Origin: JACKIC01 sp964543795
GTDB taxonomy: Bacteria; Planctomycetota; UBA1135; UBA2386
NCBI GenBank assembly: GCA_964543795.1
Contig: CAZIZN010000004.1
Coordinates: 62,001 to 126,000 of the forward strand
DNA: 64,000 bases
Direction: 5' to 3'
Shown here: in pieces, positions 7,467 through 16,697 of the stretch
Layout: each line of letters opens with the position of its first letter
How positions within the stretch are numbered: position 1 is the first letter of the stretch
Translations under genes and position numbers: made by a program
The notes under the pieces: generated by a model
What the model was told of the DNA's origin: nothing
What the model saw: only the letters and a program-made list of their open reading frames with translations
The model's database searches: none

Positions 7467-9220
7467 GCCGCACCTCCGCGGCGGCCGAGCCACCACCAGT
7501 CGGCGAAGACGAGCAGCGCCAGCAACAGCGCCAGGACCCGCCGTTCGAACGCGGTCTCGCGCACCGCGGATGCCGCCGCCGACGCCGACGCCCGGGTCGG
7601 CGCCCACGTGCGCGTCGTGCGCGTGCGCAGGTCGGACTCCGCGGCGTCGAAGAAGCGCGCGGCGAACCGGCCGAGCACGGCTCCCGAACGGCCGCGCACG
7701 AGGTGCAGGCCCGGCGCGTCGATCGGCCAGCCCACCGTGCGCCCGGCCCGCACCGGCAGCAGCCGCCCGTCGGGCGTCTCGAGCACGACTTCTGCGTCGT
7801 CGGCGCCCGCGAGCATCGAGCGACGGAAACGCGCCTCACCGCCGACCTGCACCGCGACCTGCTCGAGGCCCGGCACCCGCGCTCGGCACTGCTCGACGAG
7901 GTTCGACAACAGCACCGGCCAGTCGGGCGCGCGCACGAGGTTGCCGGCGCTGGCGTCGACGCCGATCCAGAGGCGCCGTCCCTGTTCGAGGAACTCCTCG
8001 GTCACGAGCGCCTGGTTGCCGGCGGCGACGAGCGTCTGGCCCGGCAGCGGCCGCACCTCGGCGAGCCAGACGACGCCGGCGAGCTGCACGCCTGCGAGCC
8101 ACGGGTGCGTGCGTTCGATCGCGAACGGACTGCCGAACGCCTGCCGCTCGCCGTCGCCGAGCGGCAGCACCACCTCGACCTGATCCGCGACGGGCGCGCC
8201 GGGCGCCTCGGCGAACACGAGCTGTGCGGCGAGCGGGTCGGCTTCGTGCCGCACGCCGTCGAGCGCGCCGAGCACGCGCGCGAGCTGCAACTGCCCGCGC
8301 CGTTCGGCCGGCAGCAGGTCGCAGACCCCGACGATGCGGGGTGGTTCCGGCATCAGGAGCGCCTCGTCGTCGATCGCCAGCGCGTCGCCGCCGAGTTGCA
8401 GGTGCACGGCCCCGGTGCCGGGCGGCAGCGCCAGCTGCAGGCGCTCGGGCCGCTCGCCGAGCACGAGCGCCGTGCGGGCGAGTTCGATCTCGCCCTGGCG
8501 CACGACGCACTCGACGTCCGTCGCGCCGCCGTGGCCGACGACCGTCGCGACGAGCTCTTCGGTGCCGTCCTGCCGCGGGAAGCGCTGCGCCGTCAGGATC
8601 GCGGCGTTGGGCTGGGCCTCGCCGCAGGCGATCGTCGTCGCGTCGTCCGCCCCGGGCGGCGGCGGCCCGTCGGTGACGAACAACACCTCGCCGCCGCCGG
8701 CGGCCAGTTCGCGCGCGAGGTCGAGTGCGGGGCCCGGATCGTGCGACGGGCGCGCCGGCCGCCAGGACGGCACCGCGGCGGCGACCTCGCCGGGCAACGC
8801 GCGCGGGCCGAGCAACACCTCGACGCGCGGACCGGTGCGCAGCAGCGTGATGCGGTCGTCGCTGGCGAGGTCGTCCGCGCGCTCGAGAACGGCCGCGGCG
8901 GCGCGTTCGCGCGTGCCGCGCGCCGACATCGACGCCGAATCGTCGAGCACGATCACCACGTGTCGCGCCGCCCTGCCGCCGAACGAAGGTCCGGCGAGCC
9001 AGAGCGCGGCGAGCGCCGCGGCGAGGCACTCGAGCCACAGGGACGGCGAGCGCAGCAGCCGCGTGCGCTGGCGGCCGGCTGCCGCGGCGAGCTGGCGCCC
9101 GGGGAACAAGAACAGCGCCGCCACACGTCGTTCGGGCAGGCGCCGGCGGTAGAGGTGCAGGACCACCACCGCGGGCACGGCGAACAGCGCCAACAGGGCC
9201 CAAGGTGCGGCGAAGGTCAT
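7463..9220 (-). CDS. BatA-like N-terminal membrane domain plus vWA protein
   Basis: The 585-residue protein starts with the two-helix BatA N-terminal domain (TFAAPWALLALFAVPAVVVLHL at the start, second helix around residues 62-78). A vWA domain follows with MIDAS motif DDSAS at about residues 93-97. The middle shows beta-rich sequence without a clear family. A C-terminal transmembrane segment (VLALLLALLVFADWWWL) ends just before the stop. The ATG overlaps the end of the DUF58 gene by four bases. In other bacteria BatA/BatB-type vWA proteins are encoded with MoxR and DUF58 proteins, and a role in envelope stress or protein assembly is proposed for them. Family and context agree well. Confidence 0.85.
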   Translation of the reverse strand: MTFAAPWALLALFAVPAVVVLHLYRRRLPERRVAALFLFPGRQLAAAAGRQRTRLLRSPSLWLECLAAALAALWLAGPSFGGRAARHVVIVLDDSASMSARGTRERAAAAVLERADDLASDDRITLLRTGPRVEVLLGPRALPGEVAAAVPSWRPARPSHDPGPALDLARELAAGGGEVLFVTDGPPPPGADDATTIACGEAQPNAAILTAQRFPRQDGTEELVATVVGHGGATDVECVVRQGEIELARTALVLGERPERLQLALPPGTGAVHLQLGGDALAIDDEALLMPEPPRIVGVCDLLPAERRGQLQLARVLGALDGVRHEADPLAAQLVFAEAPGAPVADQVEVVLPLGDGERQAFGSPFAIERTHPWLAGVQLAGVVWLAEVRPLPGQTLVAAGNQALVTEEFLEQGRRLWIGVDASAGNLVRAPDWPVLLSNLVEQCRARVPGLEQVAVQVGGEARFRRSMLAGADDAEVVLETPDGRLLPVRAGRTVGWPIDAPGLHLVRGRSGAVLGRFAARFFDAAESDLRTRTTRTWAPTRASASAAASAVRETAFERRVLALLLALLVFADWWWLGRRGGAA

Positions 9221-10029
9221 GCGGGCTCCACCACGCCGGCGGGCAGCAGGTCGCGCGTGCACATGCGCCCCAGGTCGTCGGCGAGCACCCGCGCGTAGAT
9301 GCCGCCGCCGGCCAGCACCTCGTCGCGCAGGCCAGCGCAGAGCCGCTGCAGGCGTTCGCGGTAGACACCGAGCGTGCCGCCGTCGAACCGGACCTCCTGG
9401 CGCGCGCCGGTCTCGGCGTCGACGAGCGTCGCCGCCCCGTCGGGCTCCGGCTGCCACTCCCACGGGTCGAGCAGCTGCACGCAGACGAACCGCACCGCGC
9501 CGCTCATCAGCCGGTGCAGCACGCCGGCCGGTTCACCCTGCCAGAGCCCGTCGGTCAGCAGCACCCGCACGCCGCGCATGCGCAACGGCACCGCGGGCTC
9601 CGCCGGCGCGGTGTCGACCGCGTCGAACGACGCCGTCGCCGCGTCGACGAACCCGCCGCCGAGCGCGAGGCAACGCACGCCCGCGGCGGCGGCGCCGCCC
9701 CAGTGGCAGAGCGCCGCGAGCAGTTCGCGCGCGGCGCGTTCCTTCTGCGCCGTCACCGCCAGCGACGCCGAGGTGTCGACGAGCACGTCGACGAACGGCG
9801 CCACTTCCTCCTGGTAGAGCCGCACGCGCAGCTGTTCGGTGCGCGCGTAGCCGCGCCAGTCGAGGTGCCGCAGGTCGTCGCCCGGCGCGTAGTCGCGGAA
9901 GTCGAGGAAGTCCTGCGAGCTGCCGATGCCGGCCCCGCGGTGGCTGCCGAGCCGGCCGCGGAACCGCGCCGGGCCGAGCTGCAGCCGGTAGCGCTCGGCG
10001 ACGGCCAGCACCGGTCCGGCGTCAGCCAC
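9217..10029 (-). CDS. DUF58 domain protein
   Basis: The 270-residue protein carries the DUF58 hallmark around residues 37-75: SSQDFLDFRDYAPGDDLRHL, DWRGYART and VRLYQEE, followed by a vWA-like strand with VDTSASL. DUF58 proteins are standard partners of MoxR ATPases, and the gene sits in such a cluster. It lacks the membrane helices found in longer DUF58 proteins. The start codon is GTG, overlapping the permease stop by eight bases, and its TGA overlaps the ATG of the BatA-like gene. The family assignment is firm and the molecular role is not known. Confidence 0.88.
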   Translation of the reverse strand: MADAGPVLAVAERYRLQLGPARFRGRLGSHRGAGIGSSQDFLDFRDYAPGDDLRHLDWRGYARTEQLRVRLYQEEVAPFVDVLVDTSASLAVTAQKERAARELLAALCHWGGAAAAGVRCLALGGGFVDAATASFDAVDTAPAEPAVPLRMRGVRVLLTDGLWQGEPAGVLHRLMSGAVRFVCVQLLDPWEWQPEPDGAATLVDAETGARQEVRFDGGTLGVYRERLQRLCAGLRDEVLAGGGIYARVLADDLGRMCTRDLLPAGVVEPA

Positions 10030-11551
10030 TGCGCTGAGCCTCCGCCGCAGTTCGTTCCTTCGACGCTGCGAGCACCTCGCGCACGCCGCGCAGCAGCGAC
10101 GGGACCTGGAGCGCCGCGCAGATGCCGCCCGCCCACCACAACGGTGCGCGCATCCACGCGCCGGAACCCCCCGTCGCCTCCGCGGCCGTCCAGAACGGAT
10201 TCAGCACATGGCCCCAGTGCCACTCGCGCACGTGGCCGTTGACGAGCACGTCGAACAACAGCGGCAGCACGGAGCCCGCCAGGATCAGGATCGGCACCAG
10301 GAAGCGCGCGAGATGGTTGCCCTGCACGGTCGCCGGCAGGTGGCCGCGCGTCCACTTCGCGAGCGACAGGAAGATCATCGCGTAGCTCGCCGCGCAGCCG
10401 GTCAGCACGGCGAACATGCGGTTCATGCGCGTGAACCCGCCCGCCGCCGGCCAGATCGCGACCGAGACCGCGCCGAGCAGCACGAAGAACAGCACGAGGC
10501 AGAGCATGCCGCGGTCGCGACCCGGCAGCAGCGGTGCGACGACCAGCGCCGACAGCCGGCTGCGCGGCACGTGCGCCCGCACGCGCGGCGACAGACGGTG
10601 CTGTTCGGTGGTGAGGAACACGCCGAACACGCAGCCGAGCAGCGTCAGCAACCACGCGGTCAGGCAGATCACGTCGTCGCGGCTGCCTGCCGACACGAAG
10701 AGGTGGATCCAGCCGAACCACAGCGGGACCGAGCCGAGCAGATAGACGCGGAAGCCCGTCGAGCGGTTCTCGAACGCGTGCGCGAGGAACGCCTGCGCCA
10801 CGAGCGACAGCAGGATCGTCGCCGCCGTCGCGAGCAGCAGCAGGAACGACGCGATCTCCGCGAACTCGCTGCTGCGCAGCATCCAGCCGACGTCGCGCAG
10901 GTAGCTGCCCGAGCCGATGTAGCCGAGCATCGCCATGCTCGCCATGCCCAGACCGAACGCCATGCCGAGGTTGGCGATCGGCCGCATCGCGGGCATCGTG
11001 CCCTGCAGCGCGGCGGCCACCGCGAACGACGTCGCCGCGACGCAGAAGACGAGGGCGAAGCCGAGACTCAGCGCGATCGTCGGCAGGTCGACGCCGCGCA
11101 GCAGGTAGCTCGTCGCCAGCAGCGGCGCGATCACCGACACGTAGACGACGAACTGCACCATCGCCGCGCCGAGCTTGCCGAGCACGATGCGCAGCGGCCG
11201 CAGCTCGGTGAGCAGCAGCTGTTCGATCATGCCGCCGCGCAGTTCGGCCTGCATCGACTGGTAGGCCTGCATCGGCACGACGAACAGCAGCAGCGGCGCC
11301 AGGGTGGCCAGTCCGGCGTCGAACGCGCCGCGGCCCGTCGTGTCGCCGTCCGCATACTCGCTCGCGACGACGATCGCGATGATGACCACGACGAGCAGCG
11401 CGCCGAACACGGTCAGCGCGAACATGCGCCCCTTGACCTGCTGCTGCACCTCGCGCACGAGGATCGGGCTCAGCCGGTCCGACCAGCGCGTCAGCGCGCC
11501 GGCGCGGTCGGCTGCGGGCGGAGCCGGGGAGACGTCGGTGACGGTGCTCAT
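10022..11551 (-). CDS. ABC-2 type transporter permease
   Basis: The 509-residue protein is almost entirely hydrophobic with about twelve predicted membrane spans. Near the N-terminus it has the pattern common to ABC-2 permeases, LSPILVREVQQQVKGRMFAL, followed by a first span and then GGMIEQLLLTELRPLRIVLGK, which corresponds to the loop contacting the ATPase. The length is about twice that of a minimal permease, suggesting two six-helix halves. Its ATG overlaps the stop of the ABC ATPase gene by four bases, so the two almost certainly form one transporter. The substrate cannot be deduced. In gliding bacteroidetes a similar pair is GldF/GldA, but gliding is not implied here. Confidence 0.88.
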   Translation of the reverse strand: MSTVTDVSPAPPAADRAGALTRWSDRLSPILVREVQQQVKGRMFALTVFGALLVVVIIAIVVASEYADGDTTGRGAFDAGLATLAPLLLFVVPMQAYQSMQAELRGGMIEQLLLTELRPLRIVLGKLGAAMVQFVVYVSVIAPLLATSYLLRGVDLPTIALSLGFALVFCVAATSFAVAAALQGTMPAMRPIANLGMAFGLGMASMAMLGYIGSGSYLRDVGWMLRSSEFAEIASFLLLLATAATILLSLVAQAFLAHAFENRSTGFRVYLLGSVPLWFGWIHLFVSAGSRDDVICLTAWLLTLLGCVFGVFLTTEQHRLSPRVRAHVPRSRLSALVVAPLLPGRDRGMLCLVLFFVLLGAVSVAIWPAAGGFTRMNRMFAVLTGCAASYAMIFLSLAKWTRGHLPATVQGNHLARFLVPILILAGSVLPLLFDVLVNGHVREWHWGHVLNPFWTAAEATGGSGAWMRAPLWWAGGICAALQVPSLLRGVREVLAASKERTAAEAQRSG

Positions 11552-12486
11552 TGCAGCTTGCCCTTCGTGGTCTTGAGGAAGATCTCCTCGAGGTCCGCCG
11601 TGATGCGACCGAACTCGAGCACGCGCAGTCCGGCGGCGATCGCGCGCCCGAGCAGCGCCGCGAGGTCCTCGTCGCTGCCGCGGTAGGCGAACCGCAGCCG
11701 GTCGCCGTCGACCGCCACCTCGCCGACGTCGGGCTGCGTGGCGAGGAAGCGCTCCGCGGCGTCGGCGTCGCCGAGCACGCGCAGCAGCACCGCCTGTTCG
11801 TGCTCGACGCTGCGCTGGATGTCGGAGATCGCGCCGGCGACGACGCGCTGGCCGCGCTCGATCACCACCACCGAATCGCACGTCTCGCCGAGTTCGGGCA
11901 GGATGTGCGAGCTGATCAGGATCGTCTTGCCGGCGGCGGCGAGTTCCTTGAGCAACGCGCGGAACTCGATGCGGGCGCGCGGGTCGAGACCCGCGGCGGG
12001 TTCGTCGAGGATCAGCAGCAGCGGGTCGTGCAGCAGCGTCTTGGCGAGGTGCAGCCGCTGGCCCATGCCCTTGCTGAGGCCGGTCGCCGGTCGATCGGCG
12101 AACTCGAGCAGCCCGCAGAAGGCCGCCACCGAACGCACCGTCGCGAGGCGCTTCCCGCCGCGCAGCCCGTGCGCGCGCGCGAAGAAGTCGAGGTACTCGA
12201 TCACGTCGAGGTTCGGATACGGCACGAACTGGTCCGACATGTAGCCGATGCGCGCGCGCACGGCGCGCGGTTCGACGAGCACCGACACGCCGTCGACCAG
12301 CACGTCGCCGCTGTCGGGGATGTCGAGCGTCGCCGCGATGCGCATCGTCGTCGTCTTGCCCGCCCCGTTCGGCCCGACGAAGCCGGTGATCTGTCCCTTC
12401 GACATCGTGAACGAGAGGTCGCGCACGGCCTGCACCCTGCCGTAGGCGCGCGACAGACCGCGGACTTCGAGCATCGGCGTGGTCAT
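11548..12486 (-). CDS. ABC transporter ATP-binding protein
   Basis: The 312-residue protein has all nucleotide-binding motifs: Walker A GPNGAGKTTT near residues 38-47, a signature written LSKGMGQRLHLAK (LSKGM in place of LSGGQ), Walker B LLLILDEPAAGLDP, and the H-loop SSHILPE. About 100 C-terminal residues after the ATPase core, ending in DLEEIFLKTTKGK, match the regulatory tail usual in ABC-2 exporters. It overlaps its permease by four bases downstream and the DUF4350-like gene upstream. The ATG at 12486 was chosen because the protein then begins two residues before the conserved MLEVRGLSRAYG strand. Confidence 0.92.
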   Translation of the reverse strand: MTTPMLEVRGLSRAYGRVQAVRDLSFTMSKGQITGFVGPNGAGKTTTMRIAATLDIPDSGDVLVDGVSVLVEPRAVRARIGYMSDQFVPYPNLDVIEYLDFFARAHGLRGGKRLATVRSVAAFCGLLEFADRPATGLSKGMGQRLHLAKTLLHDPLLLILDEPAAGLDPRARIEFRALLKELAAAGKTILISSHILPELGETCDSVVVIERGQRVVAGAISDIQRSVEHEQAVLLRVLGDADAAERFLATQPDVGEVAVDGDRLRFAYRGSDEDLAALLGRAIAAGLRVLEFGRITADLEEIFLKTTKGKLQ

Positions 12487-14183
12487 GGCAGGAAGTCCTC
12501 CGGTGCGAGGAGGCCGAGCACCCAGTGCTCGGCGGCGAAGTCGTCGACGGCGATGCCGCGACCCTGCCACCACGGTGGGGCGGCGAAGCGGGCGAAGTAG
12601 CTGCCGAGCGGCAGCTCCCGGCCGCCGAAGGCGTGCACCCAGGGCACCTGCACCTGCGTCGTGCCGCCGTCCTCGGACGTCGACAGGTAGAACGACGCGT
12701 CGCTGCGCAGCGAACGCAGGACGCTGCCCGCCTTCGGCTCGTCGCACGGGTTCAACGTGGATCCCGTGCCGACCCAGTAGCGTCCGTCGCGGCCGCGCAC
12801 CACGACCTCGCCCTGCGGGGCCAGGGCACCGTCGACCACCAGATCGAGGCCGCCGTCGGCGCGTTCGCGCACACGCAGCCGTTCGCGCGCCGCCGCCTGC
12901 ACACCGGTCAGCAACGGCGTCACGGTGCGCGACGGCAGCACGCCGCCGTCGAGCGTGTTGCGGTCGGCGTCGAAGTGCCAGCGGTGCGGACTGCGGCGGT
13001 CCACGCGCTGTTGGGCCAGAGGCGCCAGCAACAGTTCGTCCGCGGTCATCGTCACCTCGCCCGGCGTGAAGCCTGCGAACAGCGCCTGCACGGCCGTCGC
13101 CGACACCTCGTGGCGGCGCTGGTCGAGCAGGCTCCAGCTGCGGCCGGCGCCGCGCACGTCGAAACCGTCGTGCAGCACACCGAACAGCAGCATCGCCACC
13201 GTCGTGCCGAACCCGAGCACGGGCACGGTCAGCAGGGCCAGCATCGGCTGCCTGCGCCGCCGCAGCAGCACGAAGTTGACCGGCCCGGCGGCCACCGCGA
13301 AGGCCAGGATCACGAGCAGGAACACGGTGATCGGCGCACGGCCGAGCCCCGGGATCTCGAGCGGCTGCCCCAACCCGGAGGTGGCCGGCCACACGGCCCC
13401 GCCGTCGCCCGGCAGCCGGTCCGCTTCGCCGCCGTCGCCGCGGAACGTCGCATCGAGCGCGAGGCACCTGCCGAGGCCGTGCGCGGTCGAGCCGCCGCTC
13501 ATCGCCGCTTCGCCGAGCGCGCGCAGCGGGCCGGCGGGCAGGAGATGCGGATTGCCGATCGCGACGCTGCCGCCGGCGTGCACGAAGCGCCGCAGCGACT
13601 CCTGCTGCGGCCCGTCGAGCTCGCTGCGCCCGTCGACGAAGACGACCGCGAAGCCCGTGTACATCCGCCAGTCCGCGGGCACGTCGACCGCCGCGCAGCT
13701 CGTCACGTCCGGCTTGGCGGCACCGCTGAGCCGCTGCAGCGCACCGACGGCGTGGGCGAGCTGTTCGGAGCGGTCGCTGATCAGCAGCGCCCGCGACTCG
13801 TTCACCCGACCGCCCTGGAACTGGCCCTCGTAGCGCACGCCGTCGATCGTGACCCGGACGTCGAAGCGTCCGTCGTTCGTGTTGGGCAGCGGCAGGTGGA
13901 AGCGGGTGCGCTCGCCCGGCCCGAGCCGGATCGTCCGCCGCAGCGCGAGGTCGTGGTCGATCCAGCTCGGGCTCGTGATCGCCAGCTCGATGCGGTGCGG
14001 CGCGGCATCGACCGCGATCGCGTCGACGCGCACGAAGCCCGCGCCGAGTCCGGTGCCGCCGGTGTGGAACACGGTCTGCACCGAGCACACCTGTTGCGCG
14101 TCCACGACGTGCGTCCAGACCTGTTCCTGGGCACGAGCCAGCAGCGGCAGGCACGCGGCGAGCAGCAGGGCCCGGCACCTCAT
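12483..14183 (-). CDS. secreted/membrane protein with DUF4350-like GATase fold, ABC-associated
   Basis: This 566-residue protein has a signal peptide (RALLLAACLPLLARAQ), a beta-sandwich region, and a segment around residues 150-215 (DWRMYTGFAVVFVDG, then FVHAGGSVAIGNPHLL) that resembles the GATase1-like fold of DUF4350. Two transmembrane segments follow near residues 285-340 (ITVFLLVILAFAVAAGPVNF and a second), then a C-terminal beta domain. I do not recognise a catalytic triad. Position between moxR and the ABC ATPase, with four-base overlaps on both sides, suggests it works with the transporter, as GldG-like proteins do elsewhere. That functional link is inference. Confidence 0.6.
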   Translation of the reverse strand: MRCRALLLAACLPLLARAQEQVWTHVVDAQQVCSVQTVFHTGGTGLGAGFVRVDAIAVDAAPHRIELAITSPSWIDHDLALRRTIRLGPGERTRFHLPLPNTNDGRFDVRVTIDGVRYEGQFQGGRVNESRALLISDRSEQLAHAVGALQRLSGAAKPDVTSCAAVDVPADWRMYTGFAVVFVDGRSELDGPQQESLRRFVHAGGSVAIGNPHLLPAGPLRALGEAAMSGGSTAHGLGRCLALDATFRGDGGEADRLPGDGGAVWPATSGLGQPLEIPGLGRAPITVFLLVILAFAVAAGPVNFVLLRRRRQPMLALLTVPVLGFGTTVAMLLFGVLHDGFDVRGAGRSWSLLDQRRHEVSATAVQALFAGFTPGEVTMTADELLLAPLAQQRVDRRSPHRWHFDADRNTLDGGVLPSRTVTPLLTGVQAAARERLRVRERADGGLDLVVDGALAPQGEVVVRGRDGRYWVGTGSTLNPCDEPKAGSVLRSLRSDASFYLSTSEDGGTTQVQVPWVHAFGGRELPLGSYFARFAAPPWWQGRGIAVDDFAAEHWVLGLLAPEDFLP

Positions 14184-15196
14184 CGCACGCCCTCGGGCAG
14201 CGCGCGCGCCACCTGCGGCACCGCGGCGAGCACCTCGGCGACCACGGTCTCGGCATCGAGCCCACGCACGCGCGCGGCGTGCTGCAGCACGAGCCGGTGC
14301 GCGAGAGCGGGCGCGGCGACGCGCTGCACGTCGGCGAAGTCGACGTTCGGCCGGCCGGCGAGCAGTGCCGAGGCGCGCGCGGATTCGCCGATCGCGATTG
14401 CCGCGCGGGGCGACGCGCCGAACCGCACGCCGTCGCGCACCGGCGCGGGCACGCCGTCGCGCGCAGGATGCGTCGCGGCGACGAGCCGCGCGACGTAGTT
14501 CGCGACCGCGGCGGGCAGGAACACCGCGTCGACGAGCCGGAACAGCTCGGCGAGTTCCGCGGCGCTGCACGCCGTGTCCAGGGCCGGCGGCTCGCCGCGG
14601 CGGCGGCCGGTCAGGATCGAGGTCATCACGTCGGCGTCGACACCGGGCACGGTGACCTTGAACAGGAAGCGGTCGAGCTGCGCCTCGGGCAGCGGATAGG
14701 TGCCTTCGAGCTCGATCGGGTTCTGCGTGGCCAGCACGAAGAACGGTGCGGGCAGTTCGTGCGTCTCGCCGAGCACCGTGACGCGCCGTTCCTGCATCGC
14801 TTCGAGCAGCGCCGACTGGGTCTTCGGCGACGCACGGTTGATCTCGTCGGCGAGCACGACGTTCGCGAACAGCGGCCCGGGCTGGAACACGAAGCGGCGG
14901 GCGCCCTGGTGCTCCTGCAGGATCGGCCCGCCGGTGATGTCGCCCGGCAGCAGGTCGGGCGTGAACTGCACGCGCCGGAACGACAGGCCGAGCAGCCGCC
15001 CGAGCGCCTTGACCAGTTCGGTCTTGCCGAGGCCGGGCAGGCCCTCGAGCAGCAGGTGCCCGCGCGCCGCCAGCGCGATCACGGCGAGTTCGACGAGCGG
15101 CTGCTGGCCGATCAGGACCGCGTTGCAGCCGTCGCAGAGTCGCGAGAGCAGTTCCTTGCCGCGCGCGACTTCGGCGGCGGTGAGCATCTTCGTCAT
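14180..15196 (-). CDS. MoxR-family AAA+ ATPase
   Basis: The 338-residue protein has Walker A GLPGLGKTELVKAL near residue 55, Walker B VLADEINRA, and sensor 1 with the MoxR-typical ATQNPIE followed by EGTYPLPEAQLDRFLFK. The length is normal for the family. MoxR ATPases act with vWA proteins encoded nearby to mature or insert partner complexes, and two vWA proteins plus DUF58 lie downstream on the same strand. ATG 15196 overlaps the preceding stop by four bases; a second ATG three codons on is possible. Confidence 0.93.
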   Translation of the reverse strand: MTKMLTAAEVARGKELLSRLCDGCNAVLIGQQPLVELAVIALAARGHLLLEGLPGLGKTELVKALGRLLGLSFRRVQFTPDLLPGDITGGPILQEHQGARRFVFQPGPLFANVVLADEINRASPKTQSALLEAMQERRVTVLGETHELPAPFFVLATQNPIELEGTYPLPEAQLDRFLFKVTVPGVDADVMTSILTGRRRGEPPALDTACSAAELAELFRLVDAVFLPAAVANYVARLVAATHPARDGVPAPVRDGVRFGASPRAAIAIGESARASALLAGRPNVDFADVQRVAAPALAHRLVLQHAARVRGLDAETVVAEVLAAVPQVARALPEGVR

Positions 15197-16596
15197 CGTC
15201 TTTCCTTGCGGCCCTCGCCGTCGCCGGCGTCGAAGTAGCGGCGCACCACGGCGCGATGGCGCGGTGCCAGTTGCAGCTGCCAGGTGGCGCCGGCGCTGCC
15301 GGTCACGGCCTCACCACCGGCTCCGGTGTTCGGGACGGGGGCAGCCTCGGCGGGCCGGGTGGTGCTGTCGACCGGCACCCAGTCGCCGGGCAGCGGCGCG
15401 CCCGGCGGCAGGCGCAGCGCCTGGTCGGCGCCGCCGAGCGCGTTCTCGGTGAGCTGCAGAGCGGCGTGGCCGGGCCCGCGATCGACGCCACCGCGCCCGC
15501 CGCCGGGCCGTTGCCCCCCCTCCCCCTCCGAGGCGCCGGCACCTTCGCCCTCTCCCGCGCCGCCGCCCTGCCCCGCGCCGAACGCCTCGGCGAGGCGCGC
15601 GAGTTCCCGCAGCGTCGCCGGGTCCATCGACTCGGCCAGCGGCCCGAGTCGCGCGGCGAGGTCGGCCATCGCCGCCATCACCTGCTGCATCGTCGCCGGG
15701 TCGAGCGCCAGCAGGGCCGGATCGAACGTGCCGTCGGGCAGCTTCGCGTTCTGCAGCAGTTCGCGCACGGCCGGGGCCAGTTCGTCGAGGGCGCCGCTCG
15801 CCGCGAGTGCCTTCGCGATCGCCGCCAGCTGCCGCGCCGAGGGCACGTTCGGCGTGCCCGGGCGGCGGGCGCCGGGCCGCACCGAGCCGGCGGCGCCGGC
15901 GAGTTCGGCGAGCCGCTGCAGTTGCGCCTCGCGCACGATGCGCTGCTCGAGTTCGTCGAGGTCGCGCCATTCGGGCGCGCGCCCTGCCTCGGCATCGCGC
16001 TGCAGGGTCGCGAACCGCTGCTCGAGCTCCTGCTTCACCTCTGCGGGCAGATCGCCCCGCAGGAACAGTTCGCGCATCGCGACGGCGAGCTGGTCGAGCT
16101 GTGCAGTGGCCGCGGGCCGCGCCGGCGGTGCGGGCGGTGCCTGGGGAGCGGGCAGCATCGCCACCGCGGTCGCGAGCCCGACCACCACGACCGGCAGCGG
16201 CAACACGCGTCGCCAGTCGGGTGCCGGCAGCGCCGCGGGCAGGCCGGCGAGGCCGCGCAGGAGCCGCTGCCGGAAGTCCGCGTCGAGTTCGATGCCCTCG
16301 TCCGCGGCCATCAGCAGCCCGTCGAGTCCGAGCCGCCGGTCGAGGTGGCCCGCGGCGACCGCGCGCGGCAGCCGCTGCCGCCTCGCCACGAAGAGGGCGT
16401 AGCCGACCACGGGCGCTGCGAGCCAGACCCAGTGCCAGCCCGGCGCCGCGTGGCCACCGGCGAGGCGCACGGCGAGCAGGAGCGCCGCGGACGCCGCGGC
16501 GGTCGCCAGCAGCGCCCGCGCCGCGGCCACGCCGAACGCGGCGAGCGCGGTGCGGCGGGCGAACAGCGAGATGGCGGCGGCGGGCGAGGGGGTCAT
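15193..16596 (-). CDS. hypothetical membrane protein heading the MoxR cluster
   Basis: I do not recognise a family with certainty. The 467-residue protein has two or three N-terminal membrane segments (about residues 17-60, then LPLPVVVVGLATAVAML near 135-152). A Pro/Ala linker follows, then a long helical region with repeated E/R/L heptads (EVKQELEQRFATLQRDAE and DLDELEQRIVREAQLQRL), probably coiled coil. A Gly/Glu-rich low-complexity patch and a short basic C-terminus come last. The layout resembles large DUF4175-type membrane proteins found beside MoxR genes, but this is shorter. Its stop overlaps the moxR start by four bases. Confidence 0.6.
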   Translation of the reverse strand: MTPSPAAAISLFARRTALAAFGVAAARALLATAAASAALLLAVRLAGGHAAPGWHWVWLAAPVVGYALFVARRQRLPRAVAAGHLDRRLGLDGLLMAADEGIELDADFRQRLLRGLAGLPAALPAPDWRRVLPLPVVVVGLATAVAMLPAPQAPPAPPARPAATAQLDQLAVAMRELFLRGDLPAEVKQELEQRFATLQRDAEAGRAPEWRDLDELEQRIVREAQLQRLAELAGAAGSVRPGARRPGTPNVPSARQLAAIAKALAASGALDELAPAVRELLQNAKLPDGTFDPALLALDPATMQQVMAAMADLAARLGPLAESMDPATLRELARLAEAFGAGQGGGAGEGEGAGASEGEGGQRPGGGRGGVDRGPGHAALQLTENALGGADQALRLPPGAPLPGDWVPVDSTTRPAEAAPVPNTGAGGEAVTGSAGATWQLQLAPRHRAVVRRYFDAGDGEGRKERR

Positions 16597-16697
16597 GGAG
16601 CCGGCTGGGCCGGCGAGCGGCCTGACGAGCGCGCTTCGACGGCAGGGCCGTCCTTTTATTTGCTCGCGGCCACCGCGGCCACGGCCAAGACCAGGGG

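Noticed and set aside
16597..16697. A possible promoter or terminator in an A/T-richer patch upstream of the MoxR cluster
   Set aside because: The patch (TTTTATTT on the plus strand) has no partner -35 box or hairpin in the right order, so I could not support a site.
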